DNA of 44,679 nucleotides from Pseudomonas guariconensis (GCF_024127895.1 NZ_JAMYBK010000035.1:1-44679); one strand, 5' to 3'; counted from the stretch's first letter, positions 1 through 14,797 are shown. Translations and numbers: made by a program. The notes: generated from the letters alone by a model not told the origin.

Positions 1-1
1 T

Positions 2-5242
<5,241 letters not shown>

Positions 5243-5257
5243 CCATGTTGCAGGCGC

Positions 5258-5287
5258 AGAGCGTCAGGCCGTAAGGCCTGGCGTTCT
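5258..5287 (+). terminator. Hairpin after the adhesin gene
   Basis: Arms AGAGCGTCAGGCC (5258-5270) and GGCCTGGCGTTCT (5275-5287) pair over 13 positions with two G-T pairs and a GTAA loop, 15 bases after the adhesin stop. No long T-run follows, so it may attenuate read-through into the secretion genes and not stop transcription fully. Confidence 0.5.
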
Positions 5288-5443
5288 CTGCTCATTCCGT
5301 TAGCCATCAACCGTAACGCCAGGGCGGCGTATTGCTCACCGCCCGGGCGTTACACCCTGACGTTGAGTGATGCCGTGCATGTTCCTGAAACCGAATGGGC
5401 TGCATGGCAAGTAAGCGCCAATCTTTTTCAGCCCAAGCTGATA

Positions 5444-6907
5444 ATGGAGCATTACTTGAAACCCAAGGATCGGTTCGAGTTCCTGTTTGTGGCGTTGTTG
5501 GTCTTCGCCGTACAACCATTGACTACCGAGAGGGCCGTGGCACTGACACGTGACTACGAACCCGAACATATCAATTCCATCAGCCCAAGCGATGTGGGCA
5601 AGCATTTACCGGGTGACTCATTCGGTGCCGGCCAGGTGGCCGCCCCCAGGAATGTGGTGCCCGACAACCTCGACCTGCCGCGTGCCATCCAATTGGCCGT
5701 TGCCTGGCATCCTGCCATTGCAGAATCGATCGGTCAGCTTTACCAGCAACATGACAATGTCACCATCGCCCGGGCGGGTTATTACCCGCAGATTCGTGGC
5801 GGTTTCAACAGCGGTTATGACAGCGGCCTGACCGGTAATGGTCAAAGCCAGACCTTCACCCTGTCGGTCTCGCAGATGCTGTATGACTTCGGCAAGGTGG
5901 ACAGTGCGGTGGACAGCGCAGTGGCCCGGGTCAATGGCCAGCAGGCTGCGGTCCTGCTGGCCATTGACCAGGTGGCGCGCGATACCGCCTTTGCCATGAT
6001 CGAACTGCAGCGCTACCAGGCGTTGCTCGACATTTCTCGCGCGCAGGTCAAGGGGCTTACGGCCATCGCCGAGTTGGCCCAGCAGCGCAGCGATATGGGC
6101 GCCAGCACCCGCTCCGACATGATCCAGGCTCGCTCGCGGGTCGAGGCAGCCATTGCGACGCAACTTCAATACACCGCGCTCTACAAGCGCTGGCGCACGG
6201 CCCTGGGCAACCTGCTCGGTACGCAGGCCCCAGTCAGTGTCAGCACCGCGATGCCTGCCGCTCTGCGCCAGTCCTGCCAAGGCATCGATGCTGACCAGGT
6301 GCTGACACCATCATTGTTGATCGCTCAGGCTCAGCAGGCCGATGCCCAGGCGCAAATTGCCCTGGCGCGGGCCGAGGGGTTGCCGACGGTTTCGTTGGAT
6401 CCTTCGCTGACCCAGTACCTGGACAGCAACGATGAGAATGGCACTGTCGGCGGGCGTGATCGCACGCGCTACGGGATCTTCATCAACGTGGAGGTGCCGC
6501 TGTACCAAGGCGGCGCCATCACGGCCCGCAAATCGGCGGCCGCTCAGGCGCTGCGGGCTGCCGAGGCGGCCAACGATGCCGCGCGCCTGGCCGTGCGCCA
6601 GGGCTTGCTCGAGGCTCGCGACCAGACCTCCAGCCTCGAGCAGCGGCTGTCGACCCTGGATTTTCGTGAGCGCAGCATTTCCGAAACCCGCGACTTGTAT
6701 CGCCAGCAATACCTCGAGCTGGGCACGCGGCCGCTGCTCGACCTGCTGAACGCCGAGCAGGAAATCCACCAGGCTGCCATGGATCGGGCCAACACCCGCG
6801 CCGACCTGCATCGCCTGGAAATCGAGTGCCTCTATAACAGCAGCGCCCTGCGCACGGCGTTCAATCTGGACAGCAGTACGATCCAAGGTGTGGAGATTCG
6901 ACCATGA
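5444..6907 (+). CDS. TolC-family outer membrane channel of the adhesin type I secretion system
   Basis: 487 residues from the ATG at 5444. The protein starts with a charged stretch and a hydrophobic segment (FEFLFVALLVFAVQP), which fits a Sec signal peptide. Two TolC repeats follow: 'LPRAIQLAVAWHPAIAESI' with a long helical region and 'YDFGKVDSAVDSAV', then 'YGIFINVEVPLYQGGAITAR' and the helix with 'YLELGTRPLLDLLNAEQEIHQA', all typical of AggA/TolC-type factors. It would form the outer membrane exit duct for the adhesin together with the next two genes. An in-frame ATG at 5363 adds 27 residues before the signal peptide. I prefer 5444 because it puts the signal near the N-terminus, although no good ribosome site is seen for either start. 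The stop overlaps the start of the ABC gene (ATGA). Confidence 0.88.
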   Translation: MEHYLKPKDRFEFLFVALLVFAVQPLTTERAVALTRDYEPEHINSISPSDVGKHLPGDSFGAGQVAAPRNVVPDNLDLPRAIQLAVAWHPAIAESIGQLYQQHDNVTIARAGYYPQIRGGFNSGYDSGLTGNGQSQTFTLSVSQMLYDFGKVDSAVDSAVARVNGQQAAVLLAIDQVARDTAFAMIELQRYQALLDISRAQVKGLTAIAELAQQRSDMGASTRSDMIQARSRVEAAIATQLQYTALYKRWRTALGNLLGTQAPVSVSTAMPAALRQSCQGIDADQVLTPSLLIAQAQQADAQAQIALARAEGLPTVSLDPSLTQYLDSNDENGTVGGRDRTRYGIFINVEVPLYQGGAITARKSAAAQALRAAEAANDAARLAVRQGLLEARDQTSSLEQRLSTLDFRERSISETRDLYRQQYLELGTRPLLDLLNAEQEIHQAAMDRANTRADLHRLEIECLYNSSALRTAFNLDSSTIQGVEIRP

Positions 6908-9084
6908 ACGATGCAGTGAACGTTGCGACCCCGAGCACCACTGACCCGCAGACCTTGGAGGTGGCTAACGCGCTCGACTACGAAGGCTGGCTGGAGGCGA
7001 TATTGGCTGTCGCGCGGCACAATCGCTTGGATTGCTCGGCGCAGAATGTACGCATCGCCAGCCAGTGGAGCCAAGGGGCGAGTGTCGACCAGGTGCTGCG
7101 CCAGATGGCGCGCCAGGCTGGGCTGAGTCTGAAGATCGTCGCCTTCACCCCCGCGCTGCTGGCGCAGCGGCGCCTGCCACTGGTGCTGCAGTTCGACGAT
7201 GGCCAGATCGGCGTGCTGCAGACGATCAGCGACGACGAACTGGGGATCGTCTACAGCGGTGACCAGGGCCTGCAAAGCCGCATCAACCGTACGGACCTGG
7301 TCAATGCCGTGCGCAAGGTCCTGATTCTGCGACCGGCGCAAGCGGTCAGGGATTCCCGGGTCGACGATTACATCAAGCCTTACGAGAAAAGCTGGTTCAG
7401 GAACATCATCCTGCGCGACTTGCGCCCGTATGGCCATGTCATGTTGGCGTCGCTGGCGGCGAACGTCCTGGGGTTGGCCGGGGTGCTGTTCTCGATGCAG
7501 GTGTATGACCGTGTGGTGCCAGCCGAGTCGATGCCGACCCTTTACGTGCTGTTCGGTGGGGTGATGCTGGCGTTGTCTTTCGACTTCATCTTGCGCATCA
7601 CACGCGTGCGGATCACCGACCTGCTGGGCAAACGCGCAGACATGCGGGTGTCGGACCTGGTCTTCGGTCATGCCATTCGCCTGCGTAATAGCGCCAGGCC
7701 GAAATCCACCGGTTCGTTCATCTCGCAGTTGCGCGAGCTTGAACAGCTTCGCGAGCTGATTACCTCGAGCACCGCCAGCGCCTTGGCCGACCTGCCATTC
7801 TTCCTGATGTTCCTGGTGATCTACTGGTTCATTGCCGGGCCGCTGGTGGCCGTGCCGCTTGGCTCTGTGCTGTTGCTGTTGATCCCGGGGGTGTTGTCGC
7901 AGCGTAGCCTGGCCAGGCTGGCCAACCAGTCGATGCGTGAAAGTTCGCTGCGTAGCGCCATGCTGGTGGAGACTGTGCAAGGCCTGGAAGACATCAAGAT
8001 GCTCCAGGCCGAGCAGCGTTTCCAGCAACAATGGAACCACTACAACGCGACCGCTGCCGAGGCTGGCTTGCGCTTGCGCACGCTCACCAACGGGCTGGTG
8101 ACCTGGACGCACAGCGTGCAGGGGGGCGTATTCGCGGTGGTGGTGGTGTTCGGTGCGCCGATGGTGATGGCGGGCGACATGACCACCGGTAGCCTGGTCG
8201 CTGCATCGATCCTGGCTTCGCGCATGGTGGCGCCGATGTCGCAGATCACCGTCGTGCTGACGCGTTGGCAACAGGCCAAGGTGGCCCTGCAGGGTTTGCA
8301 TCGGATCATGCAGATGCCGGTCGACCAGGCCGATGGCAGCAAGCGTGTGCACCTGCCTGTGGTCCGTGGCGACTATGAGTTCAAGCAGGCGGTGTTCAAG
8401 TACAGCGAGGATGCACCCGTACCGGCCTTGACGGTCAAGGACTTGAAGATCGTTCCGGGCGAGCGCATCGCGGTGCTTGGCCGTAATGGCGCGGGCAAAT
8501 CGACCTTGCTGCAGGCGATGGCCGGCATGATCGACCTCAGCTCAGGGTCGCTGACGCTGGATGGCGTGGGCTTGGGTCACATCGACCCGGCCGATGTGCG
8601 CCGCGACGTGGGCCTGCTGACCCAGAACTCCCGGCTGTTCCACGGCACCTTGCGGGAAAACCTGGTGATGGGCACGCCCCACGCCAGCGACCAGGAGGTT
8701 CTCGACGCCCTGGCGCTGACCGGGGCGCTGGAGTTCATCAGCAAGCTCCCGCTGGGCATGGACCACATGATTCTGGAAGGTGGGCTCGGCCTCTCCGGTG
8801 GCCAGCGGCAGTCGCTGTTGCTGTCGCGGCTGATCATTCGCCAGCCGCAGATCGTGTTGTTGGACGAGCCTACCGCGGCACTGGACGATGTCAGCGAGCG
8901 CAAGCTGATCCAGAGCCTGGCGCAATGGGGTGCGCAGCGCACGCTGATCATCGCTACGCACCGGATGAGCGTGCTCAGCCTGGTGGATCGCATCATCGTC
9001 GTCGACAACGGTTCGGTGGTGATCGATGACACGAAGGACAACGCCATTGCCCGGCTTTCCAAACCCAGGAACCCGGTGCAGTGA
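6904..9084 (+). CDS. Type I secretion ABC transporter (LapB-like), permease/ATPase
   Basis: 726 residues. The N-terminal 140 or so residues resemble the C39-like domain of RTX and Lap exporters. The expected peptidase cysteine is not seen near the start (AVARHNRLDCSAQNVRIAS has a Cys but not in a C39 active-site context), so the domain is probably a substrate-binding and not a cleaving one. A six-helix membrane region spans about 170-440. The ATPase has Walker A GRNGAGKST (about 525), signature LSGGQRQ (about 629), Walker B IVLLDEP (about 650) and H-loop ATHR (about 685). It would drive adhesin export across the inner membrane. Its ATG overlaps the TolC stop by 4 bases and the HlyD gene follows 42 bases later, so the three are one operon. 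Confidence 0.92.
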   Translation: MNDAVNVATPSTTDPQTLEVANALDYEGWLEAILAVARHNRLDCSAQNVRIASQWSQGASVDQVLRQMARQAGLSLKIVAFTPALLAQRRLPLVLQFDDGQIGVLQTISDDELGIVYSGDQGLQSRINRTDLVNAVRKVLILRPAQAVRDSRVDDYIKPYEKSWFRNIILRDLRPYGHVMLASLAANVLGLAGVLFSMQVYDRVVPAESMPTLYVLFGGVMLALSFDFILRITRVRITDLLGKRADMRVSDLVFGHAIRLRNSARPKSTGSFISQLRELEQLRELITSSTASALADLPFFLMFLVIYWFIAGPLVAVPLGSVLLLLIPGVLSQRSLARLANQSMRESSLRSAMLVETVQGLEDIKMLQAEQRFQQQWNHYNATAAEAGLRLRTLTNGLVTWTHSVQGGVFAVVVVFGAPMVMAGDMTTGSLVAASILASRMVAPMSQITVVLTRWQQAKVALQGLHRIMQMPVDQADGSKRVHLPVVRGDYEFKQAVFKYSEDAPVPALTVKDLKIVPGERIAVLGRNGAGKSTLLQAMAGMIDLSSGSLTLDGVGLGHIDPADVRRDVGLLTQNSRLFHGTLRENLVMGTPHASDQEVLDALALTGALEFISKLPLGMDHMILEGGLGLSGGQRQSLLLSRLIIRQPQIVLLDEPTAALDDVSERKLIQSLAQWGAQRTLIIATHRMSVLSLVDRIIVVDNGSVVIDDTKDNAIARLSKPRNPVQ

Positions 9085-9126
9085 GCCGGCTGCCCATGCA
9101 ATTGACTGCACAGAAGGATAGCGCTG

Positions 9127-10371
9127 ATGGCCAATGAAATGAGTGCTTCGAGGTGGCGCCAGGGGCAGGTCCAGGTGCCTCTGCTCGATGCGTCCCAGGG
9201 CGACGACCTGTCCCGCGACGACAGCCTCGATGACGCGACGGTGGTGCGTTCGATGCGTATCGTCTGGTACCTGGCATTGATGCTGCTGGCGTTCGGGATA
9301 TGGGCCTACCTGTTTGAAATAGACGAAGTGTCGACCGGCACCGGCAAGGTCATTCCGAGTTCGCGCGAGCAGGTCATCCAATCGCTGGAGGGGGGCATCA
9401 TTGCCGAGCTCAACGTGGCCGAAGGGGATATCGTCGAACAGGGCGAGATCCTCGCCAAGCTCGACCCGACCAAGACTGAGTCCACCTTCGGCGAGAGTGC
9501 GGCCAAGTACCGCGCGGCCCTGGCCAGCGTTGCCCGGTTGCAGGCGGAAGTGAATGGCACCGCGCTGACATTTCCCGAGGAGCTCAAGGCCTATCCAGCG
9601 CTGATGGCGGCCGAAAGCGACCTGTACCAGACCCGGCGCAAGGGGCTCGAAGAGTCTCAAGCGGGAGTCAGGACCTCCCTGGCGCTGGTGCGCAGCGAGT
9701 TGGAGATCACCGAGAACCTGGCCCGTGTCGGTGCCGCGAGCAACGTCGAGGTGCTGCGCCTGAAACGGCAAAAATCCGAGCTCGAGCTCAAACTCACCCA
9801 GTCCCGCTCCGAGTACCTGGTGCGCGCCGGCGAGGAGCTGGCCAAGGCCAACTCCGATGTGCAAACCCTGTCGTCGATCCTCAAGGGGCGTTCCGACTCG
9901 GTTTCGCGCCTGACATTGCGCTCGCCGGTGCGCGGGATCGTCAAGGACATCGAGGTCACTACCATCGGCGGGGTCATTCCTCCCAATGGCCGTCTGATGC
10001 AGATCGTGCCGATGGACGATCAGTTACTGATCGAGGCGCGCATTTCACCTCGCGACATCGCGTTCATCCACCCCAACCAGGACGCCAAGGTCAAGATCAC
10101 GGCCTACGACTACGCCATCTACGGCAGCATGGATGGCAAGGTGGTGACGATTTCCCCCGATACCATCCAGGACGAAGTCAAACCCGAGGTGTTCTATTAC
10201 CGCGTGTTCATTCGTACCCACGACAACGAGCTGCACAACAAGGCCGGCAAGGCGTTTCCTATCGTGCCGGGAATGATCGCGACAGCGGATATCAAGACCG
10301 GTCGCAAGACCGTGCTCGATTACCTGATCAAACCCATGAATAGGGCGCGTGAAGCCCTGCGCGAGCGCTAG
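9127..10371 (+). CDS. HlyD-family periplasmic adaptor (LapC-like) of the adhesin secretion system
   Basis: 414 residues. A cytoplasmic N-terminus of about 40 residues precedes one membrane segment (IVWYLALMLLAFGIWAYLF). The signature 'STGTGKVIPSSREQVIQSLE' and lipoyl-like half 'GGIIAELNVAEGDIVEQGEI' follow, then a coiled-coil hairpin (about residues 110-260), the second lipoyl half and 'LRSPVRGIVKDIEV', and a beta-barrel end. This is the usual layout of type I adaptors that bridge ABC exporter and TolC. Start ATG 9127 has AGAAGGA about 10 bases upstream. It is the last gene of the export operon. Confidence 0.92.
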   Translation: MANEMSASRWRQGQVQVPLLDASQGDDLSRDDSLDDATVVRSMRIVWYLALMLLAFGIWAYLFEIDEVSTGTGKVIPSSREQVIQSLEGGIIAELNVAEGDIVEQGEILAKLDPTKTESTFGESAAKYRAALASVARLQAEVNGTALTFPEELKAYPALMAAESDLYQTRRKGLEESQAGVRTSLALVRSELEITENLARVGAASNVEVLRLKRQKSELELKLTQSRSEYLVRAGEELAKANSDVQTLSSILKGRSDSVSRLTLRSPVRGIVKDIEVTTIGGVIPPNGRLMQIVPMDDQLLIEARISPRDIAFIHPNQDAKVKITAYDYAIYGSMDGKVVTISPDTIQDEVKPEVFYYRVFIRTHDNELHNKAGKAFPIVPGMIATADIKTGRKTVLDYLIKPMNRAREALRER

Positions 10372-10473
10372 GCGGTTCCCAGCCTTCGGGGCGGGTTGCC
10401 GCACAGAGAAGATGCAGCTTCCAGCTCTCGGCCAAATCAATGAGTGATGTTCTGTCTGTGGGGGAGTGATCGC

Positions 10474-11373
10474 ATGTTCGGATCGAGCGTCGTGCGCTGG
10501 CTGTCATGCCTGGTCCTGGTGTTCAGTGCACCTCTGTTGGCCCGGGGCGTGGAGGATTCGCCGCTGCTGTGGAACACCCCGGCAGACCAGGTCCGTTGCG
10601 TCGATTCAGCCTCGGCCCTGTGGGTCGAGTTCGCCAGTGGCCAGGCCTGTATCCGTTACTTCAGTGCTTCGCCGCTCCAGGGAGCGCCGGTGGTGATCGT
10701 GATGTTTCACGGTGATCGCACTATCGAAATGCACCGTGCGCCCCAGGCCATTGCCGGCAATACCCTGCGGGCCAAGGACCAGCAGGCGGCGGCCCTGAGC
10801 CGGCGTGCCGGCGTACCGGTGGTGATTGTCGCGCGGCCGGGCACCTATGGCTCGAGTGGCAATCATGGGCAGCGCCGCCAGGCCAGCGAGTTCCAGGCAT
10901 TGGATGCGGCACTCGACCAGTTGCGCCAGCGTCATACCATCGGGCGTTTCGTGCTGCTCGGGCACAGCGGCGGGGCGACGGTGGTGGCCGCTCTGATGAC
11001 GTTGGGGCGCAAGGATGTCAAATGCGCGGTCATGACCTCAGGGGCGTTCGCCCTGCTCGAGCGCGCGCAGATGATTCGTCGCAGCAAAGGCCTGCCCGCC
11101 CGCGATGGGCGCGACACCAATGGCCTGTTGCATCCTTATGATCCCTTGCAGCACATCGATGGCATTGCCCGGGTGCCTGGTCGCCCCTTGATCTTGATAG
11201 GTAACCGCAAGGACCAGGTTTCCCCCTTTGTCTTGCAGGAAAGGTTCTACCAAGCGTTGCGCGATGCGGGACTCGAGGCCCGATTGATCGAAGCGCCGGC
11301 TTTCGGCCCGGCGTTTCATCAACTGCGCGACGATATCGGGCTGAAGACTGCGGCCCAGTGCGCCCAGCCTTGA
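10474..11373 (+). CDS. Secreted alpha/beta-hydrolase, substrate unknown
   Basis: 299 residues from ATG 10474, which has GGGGGAG seven bases upstream. An ATG at 10444 would add ten residues but lacks such a site. The N-terminus (RWLSCLVLVFSAPLLARG) is a signal peptide. The nucleophile elbow is GHSGG, followed by a conserved 'LILIGNRKDQVSP' that supplies the likely acid residue, and 'FGPAFHQL' near the end with the likely catalytic His. 'FHGDRTIEM' fits the oxyanion strand. It lies 102 bases after the HlyD gene in the same direction and may be cotranscribed. A role in adhesin or envelope processing is only guessed from position. Confidence 0.75.
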   Translation: MFGSSVVRWLSCLVLVFSAPLLARGVEDSPLLWNTPADQVRCVDSASALWVEFASGQACIRYFSASPLQGAPVVIVMFHGDRTIEMHRAPQAIAGNTLRAKDQQAAALSRRAGVPVVIVARPGTYGSSGNHGQRRQASEFQALDAALDQLRQRHTIGRFVLLGHSGGATVVAALMTLGRKDVKCAVMTSGAFALLERAQMIRRSKGLPARDGRDTNGLLHPYDPLQHIDGIARVPGRPLILIGNRKDQVSPFVLQERFYQALRDAGLEARLIEAPAFGPAFHQLRDDIGLKTAAQCAQP

Positions 11374-11408
11374 AACCAGGACCCACTCCTGCGAGTCCTT
11401 GTTTCAAG
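11369..11408. terminator. Bidirectional hairpin between convergent genes
   Basis: Arms CTTGAAACCAGGAC (11369-11382) and GTCCTTGTTTCAAG (11395-11408) pair with one mismatch around a 12-base loop. The site begins at the hydrolase stop codon and lies just before the end of the minus-strand Mur-ligase gene, so it can serve both. Confidence 0.65.
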
Positions 11409-11423
11409 CTTCAAGGCGTGCCG

Positions 11424-14400
11424 TCAGAGCGCCGCGACACGTTGTTGGGCGTGGGTGAGTGAGTCGACCAATTGCGAGAGGCCGGTGCCGCCAGAGCTCT
11501 TCACCAGCACCCAATCGCCCTTGTGGAACCAGCGTTCGGCATGCTCGGGCAGTTTGTCCAGCAGGGCGTTGACGTCCTCGAACCACTCGATGCTCAAGCG
11601 GTCGCGTACCTGCACATAGAGCGCATGCATCAGCGGCCCACAGAGCAGGGTATGCCGTGGCGCTGCCGCCAGCAGGTGTTCGGCCAGGTCCAGGTGATAG
11701 CGTTGGCTCTCTGGCCCCAGCTCGAGCATGTCCCCCAGGACCGCAACGCGCTGATTGGCCCGGCCAGGCAGTTCCGCGAGCATTCTCAACGAGGCCCCCA
11801 TCGATCCCGGGTTGGCGTTGTAGGCATCGTTGATCAACTGGTAGTCGCCGTCCCCGCAGGGGATGGTCAATGTGTTTCCGCGCCCGTCGACCGCCTCGAA
11901 TGTCTCCAGGGCAGCTTGTGCCTGCTCGATGGGCAAGCCAGCGGCAATCAGCGAAGCCAGCACCGCCAGGGCATTGAGCACCATGTGCCTGCCGCGGGTA
12001 CGCAGCGTGAAGCGCAATGGCGTACCTCGAAGGCTGGCATTGACCAGCAGGTGAGACGCTGTCGCGTGGCAGTCGATCACCCGTAGGTCGGCGTGGGTAT
12101 GCTCGCCGTAGCTGAGCTCGCTCAATTGCGCTCGCTTGGCGGCGTCAGCGAACACTTGGTAGTGCGGCATGTCGCGGTTGAGCACCGCATGGCCACCGGG
12201 CGCCATGGACCTGAAGATGGCGCTTTTCTTGAGGGCGAGGTTGGCCAGGGTGCCGTGGTATTCCAGGTGCGCCGGCGCCAGGCTGGTGACGACGGCGATG
12301 TGGGGGCGAACCAGGTCGGAGTTGATGGGCATCCTGCCAACAGCCATTTCCAGGACCCAGAAGCGTGCCGGGTCGGTCATGCAGGCCAGGTTCCAGGCGA
12401 TCCCGTGGGGCAGGTTGGCGTTGCCTTCGGTCTGCGCCACCGTGTCGAGCTGTTGCAGGGCATGGGTGAGCATGGCCACCACGGTGGTTTTGCCGGCGCT
12501 GCCGGTTACCCCGAATACCTGGCCGCTGAAGGTCCGCCGGGCGTAGCGCCCCAGGTGCAGCATGGCATCGGCGGTGTCGGGGACTTGCAGCACCGGCAGG
12601 CCGGCGTCGAGGTAGGGCGTGGGGTCGACGCAGACAAAGGCCGACGGGCGCAGGTGGGGGGCGGCCTTGGCCCACAGGCGCGCCAAACGGGTCTCATTGA
12701 CACCCACCTTGCCCGGATGCCTGACCAACATGCGTTGCGGTTTGAAGTACGACATGGACGGGGCCAGCCCGCTGGCTTGCCAATCCGCCGCAGGCGCTAC
12801 CACCCAAGTGCCGCCGGTGGCTTGCACGACATTTGCCGCATCCCAGTGCCAGCCGCCGGTGCCATGCTGCTTCTGCGCCAGGGCGCAGTGGACCTGCGGT
12901 GCGCCATCGAGCAGGTAGCGGTGATAGGCAATGAGCCCGGAGAGATAGTGTTCGACATCGTCGATACGCACGCGAAAGGCATGGTGGCGAATGAAGAACG
13001 AGCCGACGATGCGTGCCGGATTACCAAAGAACATCGCTATTTCCGGCCAGAAGTAACCGTTCAGCAAATGCCCGGCGCGGTGGTGCAAGGCTCGGTAGAA
13101 GGCTTGCAGGTCGACCTCCTCGAGCAGGTGACGCAGTGCAGGCAACTGCTCGAGGCGTTGTAGCATCTGCTGTGCCGCCATCATCAGTTCCAGCAGGGTC
13201 GGGAAGGTAGTGATGCGCTGCTGCACGAAGTCCAGGTAATCGATGAAGTTGTTCAGGCCGAAGCGGAAGTATTTTTCCTCTGGCCGGTAATGGGTCAGCT
13301 CGTTGACGCAGTAGCTCAACCAGTGGTCGTGCGCGCGCCAGTGTTCCTTGGCGATGAAATGATCGAAGGCCTTTTCGACGACCTGCAGCCAACGCTTGTC
13401 GCCTGTCAGGCCGTAGAGGCGCATCAGCCCGAATGCTGCTTCACCGTCGTAGTAGATGATCCGGAAGGGCTCTTTGACACTCAGGTCCCTGGCATGCAGA
13501 ACGTGGTCGAAGCTGCCGGTCTGCGGGTCTTGCATCCAGGCAATGCCATTGGCCAGCGCTTCGAGCAACGGCTGGTAGTCGCGGTTGCCGGTGACTTCGC
13601 TGTATTTCACCAGGGCCAGCAGGCAGACCGCATTGCCCCCCAGCTTGATTTCGTCGCCGGTGTCCACCAGGAAAGCGGCGGCGCTGCCATCGGGCAGGGT
13701 GTAGGGTTTGATCAGCGTCTGCGTGAGGTGATCGAGGGCACGGCCTATCGATGCCCCGAGGGTGTCATCCTGGGTCAGCGCCCAGGCTTCGACCATGGAA
13801 TAGGCCGTGCTGGCGTGACGTAGGGTGTTGTAGTTCTGGATCGTACGGTCAAAGCAGGGGAAATAGCCGTAGACGAACTGTCCGCTGTCCTTGACCTGGC
13901 GCGAGAGAAAGCCTGCAGCCGTCACGATGCTTTCCCGCACCTGGCCGGCGTCCAGCATGCCCGTCTTGCGTCGTCCGACATCGGGCCCATTGCTGTTGAG
14001 GGCATGGGCAATACCGTCTTCGGCACAAAAAACACCTTGGGTCTGGAACAGGTAGACGGGGGCTTCGGGGTGGGCTTGTGCGTATCGGGCTGCCGCCAGC
14101 GCTGGCGAACCGGCAAAGCGTTTTTTCACGTAGACCGAAAAATTGCCCAGGTTGAAGCTGGCACAAGGAATGCTGGAGCCGCCGTACAGGATGGCGTTGG
14201 CGTTGATTTCCTGTTCGGTGAGGGCGATCTCCAGTCCTTGGTCGAAGGCGATACCATAGCGGAAGTAGTTGCGCTTGTGGCGCTTGAGGCGCTCCTGCAA
14301 TTGCGCCCATGTCAGCGTGGTGAGGTTGACTGCACGCTCGACCCGGAGCCACAGCGGCCCGGAGGGCTGACCCTGCCCGGGCGAGGCCTGCAGCGCCGGA

Positions 14401-14600
14401 AACTTTGATAGTGCTTGGCTCCAGGCGGTCTCGAAACTGTCCGCGGTGACGTGGAACACCTTGGCGCGCTGGCTACTGTCGCTGAGGGAGAAGAACAGCG
14501 TACAGGCCGGCGGGGCATCGGCAATGAGCGCTGCTGTCTGGCGTTTTAAAAAATCGTAACACGCTGTTAGTTGCTGTTTCAAAGACATAAGAAAATCCAT
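11424..14600 (-). CDS. Fusion protein: alpha/alpha-toroid-like region plus MurF-type Mur ligase
   Basis: 1058 residues, more than twice the usual MurF length (about 450). Residues 1-190 are not recognised. About 230-480 look like a helical toroid of the six-hairpin or glucuronyl-hydrolase kind ('YGYFPCFDRTIQNYNTLRHA', 'GGNAVCLLALVKY', 'YYDGEAAFGLMRLYGLTG', 'DHWLSYCVNELTHY'). The C-terminal 370 residues are a Mur ligase with P-loop GVTGSAGKTT (about 697), 'TEGNANLPHGIAWNL', 'LEMAVGRM' and the MurF hallmark DAYNANPGSM (about 923), then 'VAVLGDMLELG'. Mur ligases join an amino acid or peptide to a carboxylate through an acyl-phosphate made from ATP. I do not know this enzyme's substrate. I start at ATG 14600; TTG 14606 and ATG 14588 are also possible and none has a strong ribosome site. 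It stands alone and is not in a cell-wall cluster. Confidence 0.8.
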   Translation of the reverse strand: MDFLMSLKQQLTACYDFLKRQTAALIADAPPACTLFFSLSDSSQRAKVFHVTADSFETAWSQALSKFPALQASPGQGQPSGPLWLRVERAVNLTTLTWAQLQERLKRHKRNYFRYGIAFDQGLEIALTEQEINANAILYGGSSIPCASFNLGNFSVYVKKRFAGSPALAAARYAQAHPEAPVYLFQTQGVFCAEDGIAHALNSNGPDVGRRKTGMLDAGQVRESIVTAAGFLSRQVKDSGQFVYGYFPCFDRTIQNYNTLRHASTAYSMVEAWALTQDDTLGASIGRALDHLTQTLIKPYTLPDGSAAAFLVDTGDEIKLGGNAVCLLALVKYSEVTGNRDYQPLLEALANGIAWMQDPQTGSFDHVLHARDLSVKEPFRIIYYDGEAAFGLMRLYGLTGDKRWLQVVEKAFDHFIAKEHWRAHDHWLSYCVNELTHYRPEEKYFRFGLNNFIDYLDFVQQRITTFPTLLELMMAAQQMLQRLEQLPALRHLLEEVDLQAFYRALHHRAGHLLNGYFWPEIAMFFGNPARIVGSFFIRHHAFRVRIDDVEHYLSGLIAYHRYLLDGAPQVHCALAQKQHGTGGWHWDAANVVQATGGTWVVAPAADWQASGLAPSMSYFKPQRMLVRHPGKVGVNETRLARLWAKAAPHLRPSAFVCVDPTPYLDAGLPVLQVPDTADAMLHLGRYARRTFSGQVFGVTGSAGKTTVVAMLTHALQQLDTVAQTEGNANLPHGIAWNLACMTDPARFWVLEMAVGRMPINSDLVRPHIAVVTSLAPAHLEYHGTLANLALKKSAIFRSMAPGGHAVLNRDMPHYQVFADAAKRAQLSELSYGEHTHADLRVIDCHATASHLLVNASLRGTPLRFTLRTRGRHMVLNALAVLASLIAAGLPIEQAQAALETFEAVDGRGNTLTIPCGDGDYQLINDAYNANPGSMGASLRMLAELPGRANQRVAVLGDMLELGPESQRYHLDLAEHLLAAAPRHTLLCGPLMHALYVQVRDRLSIEWFEDVNALLDKLPEHAERWFHKGDWVLVKSSGGTGLSQLVDSLTHAQQRVAAL

Positions 14601-14673
14601 TGTCAATGTCGGATGAAGACAGGTTGTTTGTTATGTGAACATTATCTCGTTCGGTATTCGAACACGCCTTTGA

Positions 14674-14701
14674 ACATTAAGGCCTTCCTGCGTCCAAGCA
14701 A
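14674..14701 (-). promoter_or_regulatory. Possible sigma-70 promoter for the Mur-ligase fusion
   Basis: Read on the minus strand, TTGCTT (14701-14696) and TAATGT (14679-14674) are separated by 16 bases and lie about 70 bases before the ATG. A small inverted repeat, GTTCG-N5-CGAAC (14649-14663), sits between this and the gene and could be an operator. Sequence match only. Confidence 0.3.
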
Positions 14702-14797
14702 GGTCTGGCGTTGCAAAGTGTGAGTGTGAGCTTCGTCACATAAAAGACCGGCATGCACTTATACATGAATAAGCACGTTGAGCAGTCTTGTTGAGTC

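Noticed and set aside
6832..8352. Long antisense open frame across the ABC exporter (and similar ones at 8542-9864, 12093-13163, 27195-28856 and 29742-31172)
   Set aside because: High-GC third-position bias makes such frames common. Their residue make-up (His, Gln and Arg-rich) and lack of domains or ribosome sites show they are shadows of real genes.
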